Shown one piece after another: positions 35,687 through 44,858 of a stretch of DNA of 64,000 bases. The stretch is from Polaribacter septentrionalilitoris (GTDB lineage Bacteria > Bacteroidota > Bacteroidia > Flavobacteriales > Flavobacteriaceae). The notes beneath the pieces were generated by a model. The model was not told where the DNA came from, did not search any database, and was given only the letters and a program-made list of their open reading frames with translations. Location: positions 372,001 to 436,000 of the forward strand of contig NZ_VRMJ01000014.1 in the NCBI RefSeq assembly GCF_009832745.1, read 5' to 3'. Position numbers and translations under genes: made by a program. Each line of letters starts with the position of its first letter. The stretch's first letter is position 1.

Positions 35687-36583
35687 ATGAAATGGCAAAA
35701 CGCAATTAAAGACTACCAATTGTATCTCAAAATTGAAAGAGGACTATCACAAAATACTATTGATAGTTATACAAGAGATTTAGATAAATTAATACTATTT
35801 CTTAACGATAATAATTTAAACCTCTCTCCTATTGTCATTAACAACGAGGTTATTCAACAGTTTATTTATGATGTTGCTAAGAAGGTTAACCCAAGAAGTC
35901 AAGCTAGAATTATCTCTGGTTTACGAAGTTTTTTTGAGTATTTGATTTTTGAAGATTATAGAGAAACCAATCCTACCGATTTAATTGAAGCTCCTAAGAT
36001 TGGACGCAAACTACCAGATACATTATCCGAAGATGAAATTAATGAATTAATTAGTGCTATTGATTTAAGTCATCCTCAAGGAGAAAGAAACAGAACTATT
36101 CTCGAAACCATGTATAGCTGTGGTTTGCGTGTCAGTGAATTAATTACACTTAAAATTTCAGATTTGTTTTTTGAAGAGGGTTTTATTAGAGTGATTGGAA
36201 AAGGAAACAAACAACGTTTTGTTCCTATTCATAAAACGGCACAAAAGTACATTTTAATGTATCTTAACCTAATTAGAAGTCATATTCATCCTCAAAAAGG
36301 TTCTGAAGATATTGTTTTTTTAAACCGAAGAGGAAAAAGTTTAACCAGACAAATGATTTTTACAATTCTTAAAAACGTATCTGTATCAATAAATTTAAAG
36401 AAAAAAATAAGTCCACATACACTTAGGCATTCTTTTGCTACGCATTTATTAAAAAATGGTGCAGATTTAAGAGCTATTCAACAAATGCTGGGTCACGAAA
36501 GTATTACCACAACAGAAGTTTATGTACATTTGGATAAAAGTTATCTAAAAGAAGTGGTAGAAACTTTTCATCCCAGAAAATAA
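35687..36583 (+). CDS. xerD: Tyrosine recombinase XerD
   Basis: XerC/XerD resolve chromosome dimers at dif during division. The 298 residues have the N-terminal core-binding SAM-like domain (about 1-90) and the C-terminal catalytic domain. The catalytic set is complete: R148 (SCGLRVSEL), K172 (GKGNKQRFVP), H244 and R247 (HTLRHSFATH), H270 (LGHESITTTEVY) and the nucleophile Y279. The lack of any nearby integration feature supports the housekeeping role. A bidirectional hairpin follows at 36586. Confidence 0.94.
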   Translation: MKWQNAIKDYQLYLKIERGLSQNTIDSYTRDLDKLILFLNDNNLNLSPIVINNEVIQQFIYDVAKKVNPRSQARIISGLRSFFEYLIFEDYRETNPTDLIEAPKIGRKLPDTLSEDEINELISAIDLSHPQGERNRTILETMYSCGLRVSELITLKISDLFFEEGFIRVIGKGNKQRFVPIHKTAQKYILMYLNLIRSHIHPQKGSEDIVFLNRRGKSLTRQMIFTILKNVSVSINLKKKISPHTLRHSFATHLLKNGADLRAIQQMLGHESITTTEVYVHLDKSYLKEVVETFHPRK

Positions 36584-36585
36584 AA

Positions 36586-36607
36586 AATCCTGCTAAAAAG
36601 CAGGATT
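36586..36607. terminator. Bidirectional hairpin terminator between xerD and rny
   Basis: The arms AATCCTGC and GCAGGATT form an 8-bp stem with a 6-nt loop. On the minus strand the hairpin is followed by a T run, so it should end rny; on the plus strand it ends xerD with a weaker tail. Confidence 0.8.
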
Positions 36608-36629
36608 CAATATATATTTATTCTATTTG

Positions 36630-38195
36630 TTACTTAGCAACATTTACTGCTCTTGTTTCACGAATTACAGTTACTTTAACCTGACCAGGATAGGTCATGT
36701 CATTTTGTATTTTTTGAGAAATTCCAAAAGATAATTCCGCTGCTTTAGCATCGTTTACTTTAGTGCTTTCTACCATAACTCGTAACTCACGACCAGCCTG
36801 AATAGCATAAGCTTTTTGTACGCCACTAAACCCGAAAGCAATACTTTCTAAATCTTTTAAACGTTGAATGTAAGAGTCCAAAACTTGACGTCTTGCACCA
36901 GGTCTTGCTCCTGAAATCGCATCACAAACCTGAACAATTGGAGAGATTAAGCTCTTCATTTCAATTTCATCATGGTGGGCTCCAATAGCATTACAAACCT
37001 CGGCTTTTTCTCCATATTTCTCAGCCCACTGCATTCCTAAAAGTGCGTGAGGTAGTTCGCTTTCAGTATCTGGAACTTTACCAATGTCGTGCAATAAACC
37101 AGCTCTTTTTGCCATTTTTGCATTTAGCCCCATTTCTGCAGCCATAATTCCACAAAGGTTGGCAACTTCACGTGAGTGTTGTAATAAATTCTGACCGTAA
37201 GAAGACCTATATTTCATTCTTCCAACAGTTTTAATCAATTCTGGATGTAAACCGTGAATTCCTAAATCTATTACAGTTCTTTTACCTACCTCAATGATTT
37301 CTTGAGTAATTTGTTTTTCTGTTTTTTTAACAACTTCTTCAATTCTTGCTGGGTGAATTCTTCCATCAGTAACCAATTTATGCATTGATAAACGTGCTAT
37401 TTCTCTTCGCACAGGATCAAAACAAGATAAAATTATAGCTTCTGGAGTATCATCAACAATAATCTCTACACCTGTTGCTGCTTCTAAAGCTCTAATATTA
37501 CGACCTTCTCTACCAATAATTCTACCTTTAACATCGTCAGATTCTAGGTTAAATACAGAAACACAATTCTCAACAGCTTGTTCAACACCAACTCTTTGAA
37601 TTGTACCCAAAATTACTTTTCTAGCTTCTTGTTCTGCAGTTAATTTAGCTTCTTCTATAGAGGTTTGTACAAATGCCATAGCTTCGGTTTTAGCTTCATC
37701 TTTTAATGATGCCACTAATTCTTTCTTAGCTTCATCTGCAGACAAACCTGAAATTTGCTCTAACATATCAACATGACGTTTGTGCATTTTTTCTAGTTCG
37801 TCCTCTTTTTTATCTAAAAAGTCTAACTTATTATTATAGTCGTTTTCTTTAAGCTCTAAAGATTTGTTTAAGCGCTTATTTTTATCAACCTCAGAGGCTG
37901 CTTTAGATTCTCGATCTCTAATTCTTTTTTCAACATCAGAAATCTTTTTTTCGCGAGCAAGAATTACTTTTTCATGTTCTGCTTTTAATTCTATAAATTT
38001 TTCTTTTGCTTGAAGTATTTTATCCTTTTTTATAGAATCTGCATCAATTTTTGCTTCTTTTAAAATTGCTGAAGCTTCCTTTCTGGTTTCGTTGAGCAAT
38101 TTTTTTCCTTTCGATTTTTCTATAGCCTTTGCAATAATAAAACCAATTGCAATACCTATCAAGACCCCCAATAAGGGAAGTACCATTCCTTCCAT
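36630..38195 (-). CDS. rny: Ribonuclease Y
   Basis: RNase Y is a membrane-anchored endoribonuclease that starts mRNA decay. The 521 residues have one N-terminal membrane helix (about 5-24), a long charged coiled coil (about 30-190), a KH RNA-binding domain ([19 protein letters not shown]) and an HD metal phosphohydrolase domain ([28 protein letters not shown]). It lies 25 bp after the 3' end of the 6S-like RNA. A second in-frame ATG lies three codons in. The lack of its own visible promoter hints at transcription through the RNA gene. Confidence 0.95.
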   Translation of the reverse strand: MEGMVLPLLGVLIGIAIGFIIAKAIEKSKGKKLLNETRKEASAILKEAKIDADSIKKDKILQAKEKFIELKAEHEKVILAREKKISDVEKRIRDRESKAASEVDKNKRLNKSLELKENDYNNKLDFLDKKEDELEKMHKRHVDMLEQISGLSADEAKKELVASLKDEAKTEAMAFVQTSIEEAKLTAEQEARKVILGTIQRVGVEQAVENCVSVFNLESDDVKGRIIGREGRNIRALEAATGVEIIVDDTPEAIILSCFDPVRREIARLSMHKLVTDGRIHPARIEEVVKKTEKQITQEIIEVGKRTVIDLGIHGLHPELIKTVGRMKYRSSYGQNLLQHSREVANLCGIMAAEMGLNAKMAKRAGLLHDIGKVPDTESELPHALLGMQWAEKYGEKAEVCNAIGAHHDEIEMKSLISPIVQVCDAISGARPGARRQVLDSYIQRLKDLESIAFGFSGVQKAYAIQAGRELRVMVESTKVNDAKAAELSFGISQKIQNDMTYPGQVKVTVIRETRAVNVAK

Positions 38196-38213
38196 AATTT
38201 AAATTTAATATAT

Positions 38214-38377
38214 AAAAAAAGCCTACGTTAGTGTGGTTTATATAAACTCCATTATTACAGGTTTAGGACTAACTAGCTGATCAAGTATCCGTTCTAAGAC
38301 GGCTCGCTTTAGCAACTAAGACTTATCCTTTATAATAGATTCTCGTTGAGTTTATCAAACAAATTACTAACGTAGGC
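38214..38377 (-). ncRNA. ssrS: 6S-like RNA (ssrS-type), between zapA and rny
   Basis: The ends form a perfect 12-bp helix, GCCTACGTTAGT with ACTAACGTAGGC (minus strand 38377-38366 and 38232-38221), followed by seven T residues, as in an intrinsic terminator. Inside lie a second helix (ATAAACTC with GAGTTTAT plus a GTTT/AAAC extension), an unpaired central part, and an upper arm with GATAAGT pairing ACTTGATC. A long hairpin with a central bulge beside zapA is the 6S RNA arrangement. 6S RNA binds RNA polymerase holoenzyme. The assignment rests on hand folding and location. Confidence 0.72.
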
Positions 38378-38407
38378 AGTGTGTTGTTAATGTATATTTT
38401 AAAGAAC

Positions 38408-38698
38408 TTATTCTAAATGAGAACTAATTGTTTTGGTTAGTTCTTTTATTTTATTAGTTAACTCTTCATTTGTGGAATCTTTTTCTAAAGACGATATTTC
38501 TAATTTAGATGCAAACTGCAAAGCACACATGGCTAAGACATCTTGCTTATCGCTCACGGCATAATTTTGCTCGTACATAGAAATTAACTTATTAATAGCA
38601 TTTGCAGCTTTCCTCATCCCCTCCTCTTCTCTTGTATTGTTCACACTCAAAGGATATGTTCTACCAGCTATTACTACGTTAATTTTTAATTTTCCCAC
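38408..38698 (-). CDS. zapA: Cell division protein ZapA
   Basis: ZapA is a small FtsZ-associated protein that bundles protofilaments at the division ring. The 96 residues have the conserved N-terminal domain (INVVIAGRTYPLSVN, then EEEGMRKAANAINK) and the central helix with QDVLAMCALQFASKLE, ending in a short coiled coil. It follows the coiled-coil gene by 12 bp and precedes the 6S-like RNA, an order shared with many bacteria. Confidence 0.92.
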   Translation of the reverse strand: MGKLKINVVIAGRTYPLSVNNTREEEGMRKAANAINKLISMYEQNYAVSDKQDVLAMCALQFASKLEISSLEKDSTNEELTNKIKELTKTISSHLE

Positions 38699-38710
38699 AT
38701 TATAAAGAAC

Positions 38711-39001
38711 TTATTCATTTAACTGAATGATACACTTATCGATTTCTCGAATTAAAGTATTTATTTTTAGTTTTGTATCTCTTGTACTATTACTACTGCC
38801 TTCAATAGTTTTCGCAATTTTTAACAAATCATATTGTTTCTTTTGATTGATTAAAAGTTGCTCTTTTTCTAAAAGTTGATGACGCAATTTTGTGGTATCT
38901 TGAAGCAAAATTTCATTTTCATTTTTTAAAAACTCATAATTAGAAAGTAAGTTTTTTAACTTATCTTCCAGTAAATGAATTGCTTCAACCATATCATTCA
39001 T
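38711..39001 (-). CDS. Small coiled-coil protein upstream of zapA
   Basis: A 96-residue, heptad-rich protein (MVEAIHLLEDKLKNLLSNYE, then QLLEKEQLLINQK) predicted to be almost entirely coiled coil, with no enzyme motif. It is co-transcribed with zapA from a good promoter at 39029-39059. Its size and context suggest a ZapB-like division or FtsZ-linking role, but I do not recognise ZapB by sequence, so this is inference from neighbourhood. Confidence 0.78.
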   Translation of the reverse strand: MNDMVEAIHLLEDKLKNLLSNYEFLKNENEILLQDTTKLRHQLLEKEQLLINQKKQYDLLKIAKTIEGSSNSTRDTKLKINTLIREIDKCIIQLNE

Positions 39002-39028
39002 CTCATCTTCTAGAATAAACTATCTCTA

Positions 39029-39059
39029 CAAAGTTAACATTCTGTTTTAAATATTACAA
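39029..39059 (-). promoter_or_regulatory. Promoter of the coiled-coil gene and zapA
   Basis: The minus strand reads TTG, 20 bp, then TAACTTTG, matching both the -33 TTG and the -7 TANNTTTG elements at the right spacing. It is the best complete promoter found in the window, and transcription would begin about 21 bp before the start codon. Confidence 0.6.
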
Positions 39060-39147
39060 CATTTTGTTGCTTTTTTACTATATAACTGAATAATAGCCAA
39101 TTACAAAAAAGAGTATTTTTAGTATTTTTACAGAAAAATATTGCAAT

Positions 39148-40851
39148 TTGAAACGTCTATTTTTAGTATTCATTTTATTCTTGGGTTTTAAAGGGATTTG
39201 TCAAGAAAAATATCCTAAGAACTATTTTAGAAATCCTTTAAATATACCCATTGTCTTGGCAGGAACATTTGGTGAGCTTAGAAGCAATCACTTTCATTCT
39301 GGTATAGATATTAAAACACAAGGAAAAGAAGGTTTTAAGATTTATGCTGCTGCAGATGGTTATGTGTCTAGAATTAAAGTTGCACAATTTGGTTTTGGAA
39401 AAGCACTTTATATCAATCATCCTAATGGCTATACTACAGTTTATGCTCATTTAAGTAAATATGCTAAAGATATTCAGGAATATGTAAAAGCCATTCAGTA
39501 CAAAAAAGAAAGCTACGCTACTGGAAATTTGTTTTTCAAGGAGGCTAAATTTCCTGTTAAAAAAGGACAACTAATAGCCTATTCTGGTGATACTGGAAGT
39601 TCTGGAGGACCTCATCTGCACTATGAAATTAGAGATACTAAATCAGAACATGTTATCAACCCTTTATTTTTTGGTTTAAAAGTAGCTGATGCAAAACCTC
39701 CTGTTTTTCAATCTATTAAAGTATATCCTTTAAACAATAGTTCAAGAGTTAATCATCAAAATAGAGATTTTATAATTCCGATTAAAAATATTGCAAAAGG
39801 TAAATATGTGGCTGATAGAATTTCTGCTTCTGGTAGTATTGGTTTTGGAATTAGCACCTTTGATAGACTAAACCTTGCACCCAATAAAAATGGCATTTAT
39901 AGTCTAGAAATGCTTGTAAATGGAAAACGATTTTATTATCATGATGTGGAAACATTTTCTTTTTCCGAAAGTAAATTCATTAATCTCCACATTGATTATC
40001 AACATTATAAAAAATATAGAAGACGTTATCAAAAAACATACAAAGAAACTCAGAATAAGCTTTCCACCTATCACGATTTAATCAATAATGGAAAAATAAA
40101 TGTTAAAAACGGATTTACGTATTCCGTAGAAATTATTGCCAAAGATTTTGCAGGTAATACAACTTCTATTAAAATTCCGGTTTCAGGAAAAAAGAGTAAT
40201 TCTATTTTTTCTAAACCAAAAGACTCTACTAATTTTAAAATTATTGCTAAAAACTTCAATAAATTTAAGCAGAAGAATGTCTCCATTGCTTTTCCTAAAA
40301 ACACATTTTATAATGATGTTTATTTAGATTTTAAAGTAGAAAATGGTATTGCTAAAATACACACGCCAACAATTCCTTTAGACAAACGTTTTACGTTAAC
40401 TTTTAATGTTTCTAAATATTCTGAAACAGAAAAACAACATCTTTATATTGCAAATTTAGAATATCCCAAGTACCCAAGATATCAATATACTAGAAAAAAA
40501 GATTCTACTTTTTTCACCACAACAAAAATTTTAGGAAATTATGCTTTAGTTGCTGATGTCATTAAACCTAAAGTAAAATTATTGTATTTTAAAGACCAAC
40601 AATGGATTTCGAAGTTTAAAACTCTACAAGTAAAAATAAGTGATATTGGATCTGGAATTAAGAATTGGAGGGCAACAATTGATGGAAAATGGATTTTAAT
40701 GCAGTATAATCATAAAAAAAAGGTATTAACTTATAATTTTAATGATAAAAAATTGGTTGGTAACAAACATATCTTTAAAATTGTAGTCTCGGACAATGTT
40801 GGAAATACGAATTCACTTTCTGCAACGTTCTTTAAAAAACAAGCTAATTAA
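39148..40851 (+). CDS. M23 family metallopeptidase (LytM-type), exported
   Basis: The 567 residues begin at a TTG with a signal peptide (MKRLFLVFILFLGFKGICQ). Residues about 30-175 form the LytM/M23 zinc peptidase domain: HSGID with H50 and D54, YAHL with H101 and GGPHLHYE with HxH 156-158, so the zinc and catalytic residues are present. Residues 175-567 have several beta-rich repeats typical of outer-envelope proteins. It probably cleaves peptidoglycan cross-links or acts at the cell surface. It precedes the TonB-dependent receptor by 8 bp and may be co-transcribed with it. Confidence 0.9.
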   Translation: MKRLFLVFILFLGFKGICQEKYPKNYFRNPLNIPIVLAGTFGELRSNHFHSGIDIKTQGKEGFKIYAAADGYVSRIKVAQFGFGKALYINHPNGYTTVYAHLSKYAKDIQEYVKAIQYKKESYATGNLFFKEAKFPVKKGQLIAYSGDTGSSGGPHLHYEIRDTKSEHVINPLFFGLKVADAKPPVFQSIKVYPLNNSSRVNHQNRDFIIPIKNIAKGKYVADRISASGSIGFGISTFDRLNLAPNKNGIYSLEMLVNGKRFYYHDVETFSFSESKFINLHIDYQHYKKYRRRYQKTYKETQNKLSTYHDLINNGKINVKNGFTYSVEIIAKDFAGNTTSIKIPVSGKKSNSIFSKPKDSTNFKIIAKNFNKFKQKNVSIAFPKNTFYNDVYLDFKVENGIAKIHTPTIPLDKRFTLTFNVSKYSETEKQHLYIANLEYPKYPRYQYTRKKDSTFFTTTKILGNYALVADVIKPKVKLLYFKDQQWISKFKTLQVKISDIGSGIKNWRATIDGKWILMQYNHKKKVLTYNFNDKKLVGNKHIFKIVVSDNVGNTNSLSATFFKKQAN

Positions 40852-40859
40852 CTTATTCC

Positions 40860-43307
40860 GTGAAAAATATCTTTCTTTTTTTATTTTTAATTCCCCTTTT
40901 TAGTTTTAGTCAAAAAACCACAATCCTTAAAGGAACCATTAAAAACAAAAACAAAGAACCTATTGAAGGTGTTTCTATCAAATACAATAAAACAGGAACA
41001 ACCACAGATAAAAATGGTAGATACTCTCTAAAAGTTCCTTTTAAAGAAGAGATCACTATCGTTTTTAGTCATATTTCTTACAAAACAGTTTCTAGAAAAT
41101 ATACAGCTAAAAGTAGAAATGGCGGTCGTTTATCGCTAACCTTAATATCTAAAACTGAGTTATTGAATGAAATTGTAATTAAAGACAATAAAAAAAATGC
41201 TGAAGGCCTTAAAAAAATTGATATTAATGTTGTAAAAAATGTAATTGGCCCAAATGCTGGTGTAGAAAATATTTTAATGACCTTACCAGGTGTTAGCAAT
41301 AATAACGAACTAAGTACACAGTATAATGTCAGAGGGGGTAATTTTGATGAAAACTTAGTTTATGTAAACGGAATTCAAGTGTACAGACCTTTTTTAATTA
41401 GATCTGGGCAACAAGAAGGGTTGAGTTTTATCAATCCGAATATGGTACAAAACATCAACTTTTCTGCTGGTGGGTTTCAAGCAAAGTACGGAGATAGATT
41501 ATCATCCGTTTTAGATATCACTTATAGAAAACCTAAAGAAGTTGCCACAAGTATTGATGTAAGTTTGTTAGGTGCTAGCGCTACTTTTGAAGCTCCTTTA
41601 ATCGAAGACAAACTAACCTCTATTAGTGGTTTTAGATATAGAGACAACAGTTTATTTGTAAATAGTAAACAAATAGAAACCAACTTTAGACCCACATTTA
41701 TCGACTTCCAAACTTATTTGTCTTACAGTGCTTCAGATTATTTACGATTTAATTTTTTAGGTAATTTCTCTTTAAACAATTACAACTATCAACCTTTATC
41801 AAGAAGAACTCGTTTTGGTACAGTTGCCAACCCTTTAGAATTGGTCGTGTTTTATACTGGGCAAGAAGAAGATAATTACTTAACGCTTTTTGGAGCATTT
41901 TCTACAGAATATGAAGTTAATGATTATCTTACACTTACAGGAACCGTTTCTAGATATAATACGCAAGAAGAAGAACGTTTTGACATTGCAGCTGCATACA
42001 ATTTAGGAGAAGTTGATACTGATATTGGCTCAGAAAATTTTGGTGATGTAGAGTTTTCTCAAGGAATAGGTTCTCAATTAAATCATGCTCGTAATGATTT
42101 AGACGCCCTTTTTACCAATGCTGAAATTAAAGGAAACTATAAAGATGATAGAATGCAACTTGAGTTTGGTGTTAAATATCAAAAAGAGGATATTAGAGAC
42201 CGAATTAGAGAATGGGAAATAGTAGATTCTTTAGGTTTTTCGATAAGACCTCCAGGACAAGTAACCAACAATCAACCTTATGAACCTTTTGAAGGACCAA
42301 TAACTCCCTTTCAAAATATTAGAACAGAAAATAGCGTACAAATTAATAGAATTTCTGGTTTTGTTCAATTTAATGAACGTTTGTTTTGGAGTGAAAATGA
42401 AGTTTGGTACAATATCGGAGTTAGAGCGCACAATTGGAGCGTTAGTGGAAATGGATTAAATTCTAAAAATCAAACTATTATTAGTCCAAGAGCACAATTT
42501 GCCATAAAACCTAATTGGGAAAAAGACATGCTGTTTAGAGCTTCTGGTGGATGGTATTCGCAACCGCCTTCTTACAGAGAACTTCGTGATTTTAACGGAA
42601 ACATTAATGTTGATTTAAAAGCCCAAAAATCCATTCATTTAGTATTGGGTATGGATTATAGTTTTGAAATGTGGGAAAGACCTTTTAAGCTAACAGCAGA
42701 AGCCTATTATAAAGATTTAACAAACGTAAATAGCTACACCATTGATAATGTTAGAATTCGCTACAGAGCCAATAACAACGCAACAGCCTATGCAAATGGT
42801 ATTGACCTTCGTTTAAACGGTGAATTTGTTCCTGGAAGTGATAGCTGGATAAGTTTAGGATATTTAAAAACAGAAGAAAATCAAGACAATAGAGGTAATA
42901 TTTCAAGACCTACAGATCAACGTTTAAAATTCGGAATTCTATTTCAAGACTACGTACCTAATTTACCAAACTTAAAGGCATATTTAAATTTAGTTTACAA
43001 CACTGGGGTTCCTGGAGGGTCACCTGCTTATGCAGATTCTTATCAATTTCAACAAAGATTAAGAGATTATAAAAGAGCAGATATTGGAGTGTCTTATATA
43101 TTTACTGATGCTAATAAAAGATATACCTCTGGTTGGTTGTCTAAATTTAAAGAATTAAGTGCTGGTTTAGAATTGTTTAATATGTTTGATATTCAAAACT
43201 CAATAACCAACACTTGGGTAAGAGATGTGTATTCTAAACGTCAATATGGTATTCCTAATTTTATGACAGGAAGAATTCTAAACTTTAAATTAGCAATGAA
43301 GCTATAA
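40860..43307 (+). CDS. TonB-dependent receptor with N-terminal carboxypeptidase-like domain
   Basis: An outer-membrane receptor of 815 residues. A signal peptide (MKNIFLFLFLIPLFSFS, GTG start) is followed by a CarboxypepD_reg-like beta domain (about 20-100), a plug domain (about 115-225, with NVRGGNFDENLVYVNGI and GGFQAKYGDRLSSVLDI) and a C-terminal 22-strand barrel. The ligand is unknown. No SusD-like gene is beside it, so it is unlikely to be part of a classical starch-type utilisation locus. A hairpin terminator follows at 43311. Confidence 0.9.
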   Translation: MKNIFLFLFLIPLFSFSQKTTILKGTIKNKNKEPIEGVSIKYNKTGTTTDKNGRYSLKVPFKEEITIVFSHISYKTVSRKYTAKSRNGGRLSLTLISKTELLNEIVIKDNKKNAEGLKKIDINVVKNVIGPNAGVENILMTLPGVSNNNELSTQYNVRGGNFDENLVYVNGIQVYRPFLIRSGQQEGLSFINPNMVQNINFSAGGFQAKYGDRLSSVLDITYRKPKEVATSIDVSLLGASATFEAPLIEDKLTSISGFRYRDNSLFVNSKQIETNFRPTFIDFQTYLSYSASDYLRFNFLGNFSLNNYNYQPLSRRTRFGTVANPLELVVFYTGQEEDNYLTLFGAFSTEYEVNDYLTLTGTVSRYNTQEEERFDIAAAYNLGEVDTDIGSENFGDVEFSQGIGSQLNHARNDLDALFTNAEIKGNYKDDRMQLEFGVKYQKEDIRDRIREWEIVDSLGFSIRPPGQVTNNQPYEPFEGPITPFQNIRTENSVQINRISGFVQFNERLFWSENEVWYNIGVRAHNWSVSGNGLNSKNQTIISPRAQFAIKPNWEKDMLFRASGGWYSQPPSYRELRDFNGNINVDLKAQKSIHLVLGMDYSFEMWERPFKLTAEAYYKDLTNVNSYTIDNVRIRYRANNNATAYANGIDLRLNGEFVPGSDSWISLGYLKTEENQDNRGNISRPTDQRLKFGILFQDYVPNLPNLKAYLNLVYNTGVPGGSPAYADSYQFQQRLRDYKRADIGVSYIFTDANKRYTSGWLSKFKELSAGLELFNMFDIQNSITNTWVRDVYSKRQYGIPNFMTGRILNFKLAMKL

Positions 43308-43310
43308 AAA

Positions 43311-43343
43311 AAAACGAGTCAACTTTTATTAACTCGTTTTTTT
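43311..43343. terminator. Bidirectional hairpin terminator after the TonB-dependent receptor
   Basis: AAAACGAGT pairs with ACTCGTTTT (9 bp) around a 12-nt loop and ends in a T run on the plus strand. The minus-strand bcp gene stops 21 bp away and has an A-run/T-run on its side too, so the hairpin can serve both. Confidence 0.82.
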
Positions 43344-43363
43344 AAGATGTTAAGTTTTGTGAT

Positions 43364-43813
43364 CTACAAAATCTGTGCTGCATGAGCTTTTGTTTTAACT
43401 TTTGTAATCACATCTTCAATCACTCCATTTTCATCAATTACAAACGTAGTTCTATGAATTCCATCATATTCGCGTCCCATAAATTTCTTAGGTCCCCAAA
43501 CATTAAATGCTTCAATTACTGCTTTATCTTCATCTGCTAATAAAGGAAAAGGTAATTCGTACTTATTTTTGAAATTTTGTTGTCTTTTTGCTGAGTCTGC
43601 ACTTACTCCTAGAACATCGTATCCTTTTGCTAAAAAAGTTTGATAATTATCACTCAAATTACAAGCTTCTGCTGTACAGCCAGGTGTACTAGCTTTTGGG
43701 TAGAAAAATAAAACAAGCTTTTTTCCTTTGTAATCTGATAATTTGATAACATTTCCTTCTTGATCTTTGGCTTCAAATTGTGGAGCCTTATCTCCTATTT
43801 TTAATGATGTCAT
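43364..43813 (-). CDS. bcp: Thioredoxin-dependent peroxiredoxin BCP
   Basis: A 149-residue Bcp/PrxQ-type peroxiredoxin that reduces hydroperoxides with thioredoxin. The peroxidatic cysteine is in PKASTPGCTAEAC (C46) with the resolving cysteine C51 five residues later, the arrangement of two-cysteine BCPs. FEAKDQEGN, KLVLFFYP and HRTTFVIDENG are the other family motifs. The start at the MTSLKIGDKAPQ ATG is standard. Confidence 0.93.
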   Translation of the reverse strand: MTSLKIGDKAPQFEAKDQEGNVIKLSDYKGKKLVLFFYPKASTPGCTAEACNLSDNYQTFLAKGYDVLGVSADSAKRQQNFKNKYELPFPLLADEDKAVIEAFNVWGPKKFMGREYDGIHRTTFVIDENGVIEDVITKVKTKAHAAQIL

Positions 43814-43936
43814 ATTAATTTGTTTAAAAGTTTTAAAATGGAAAGTTATAAAGTAAAAACTGAATGAAAAACTTTTTATGTAATAAACAGTTAAACTTTA
43901 TAAACTTTTTAACTTTACAACCTAAAGAACCAAAGA

Positions 43937-44599
43937 ATGAACAAGCAAGAAAAAGTTCAATTCGTGATTAACACGTTACAAGAACTATATCCAGAAATTC
44001 CAATTCCTTTAGATCATAAAGATCCGTATACACTGTTAGTGGCAGTGTTGCTTTCTGCACAATGTACAGATGTTCGTGTCAATCAAATTACTCCATTATT
44101 ATTTGCCAAAGCAGACAATCCTTTTGATATGGTAAAAATGAGTGTAGAAGAAATTAAAGATATTATTCGCCCTTGCGGTTTGTCTCCAATGAAAAGTAAG
44201 GGCATTTATGGTTTGTCAAAAATATTAATTGAAAAATATGATGGTGAAGTTCCCCAGTCTTTTGACGGTTTAGAAGAATTGCCTGCTGTGGGGCATAAAA
44301 CTGCAAGTGTGGTGATGAGTCAAGCATTTGATGTTCCTGCTTTTCCTGTTGATACACATATTCAAAGATTGATGTATCGTTGGAATTTATCTAACGGAAA
44401 AAGTGTTGCACAAACAGAGAAAGATGCAAAACGTTTATTTCCTAAACAATTATGGAACGATTTACACTTACAGATTATTTGGTATGGTCGAGAGTATTCT
44501 CCTGCTCGTGGTTGGAATCTAGATAAAGATATTATTACTAGAACTATTGGAAGAAAATCAGTTTTAAACGCATATTACAAAACAAAAAAAACGTTTTAA
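43937..44599 (+). CDS. nth: Endonuclease III (no iron-sulfur cysteines)
   Basis: Nth removes oxidised pyrimidines and nicks the abasic site. The 220 residues carry the helix-hairpin-helix LEELPAVGHKTASVV with K121 as Schiff-base lysine and D139 in PVDTHIQR as catalytic acid. The usual C-terminal C-x6-C-x2-C-x5-C cluster is absent: the position of the first cysteine reads REYSPARG (S188), and no cysteine follows. The only cysteines are at 43 and 80. Activity should survive, since cluster-free relatives exist, but no FeS cofactor can bind. Confidence 0.9.
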   Translation: MNKQEKVQFVINTLQELYPEIPIPLDHKDPYTLLVAVLLSAQCTDVRVNQITPLLFAKADNPFDMVKMSVEEIKDIIRPCGLSPMKSKGIYGLSKILIEKYDGEVPQSFDGLEELPAVGHKTASVVMSQAFDVPAFPVDTHIQRLMYRWNLSNGKSVAQTEKDAKRLFPKQLWNDLHLQIIWYGREYSPARGWNLDKDIITRTIGRKSVLNAYYKTKKTF

Positions 44600-44617
44600 T
44601 TAAAAAGACATTCAGCT

Positions 44618-44794
44618 TGTCATCTCGACCTTGTGGAGGAATCTTGTTGTTGGTTATTGGTTGGTGGTTTTTCGTTGTTCGTTCTTGGGTGTTGTTGGGA
44701 GTTTACTCTTACTAGATTTCTCTATTCCGCTATTTGCTACGCAAGGTACTTTCAATCAAAATATATTTTGATTTCAGTAGTAATCGAAATGACA
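44618..44794. repeat. Interspersed palindromic repeat (non-coding)
   Basis: The ends TGTCATCTCGA and TCGAAATGACA are inverted, and the inner part has GAGGAATC facing GATTTCTC. This pattern, a pair of flanks TGTCAT-TCGA and TCGA-ATGACA around a variable loop, resembles dispersed intergenic repeats found in Bacteroidota. An 82-codon frame crosses it but has the cysteine- and tryptophan-rich composition of random translation, and I do not call it a gene. Confidence 0.6.
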
Positions 44795-44822
44795 ATAGTA
44801 TTAAGCGTAAACATTATAAATA

Positions 44823-44852
44823 AAAAAAGCCCCAACAAAGTTGAAGCTTTTT
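44823..44852 (-). terminator. Terminator after the small gene behind the ECF sigma factor
   Basis: On the minus strand the arms AAAAAGC-CAAC and GTTG-GCTTTTT form a near-continuous stem and end in a T run. It starts 6 bp after the stop of the 47-codon gene, which supports that gene being real. Confidence 0.75.
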
Positions 44853-44858
44853 CCACTC

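Noticed and set aside
35646..35705. Longer N-terminus for aroQ
   Set aside because: The extra 20 residues are absent from the AroQ family and would overlap the divergent xerD start.
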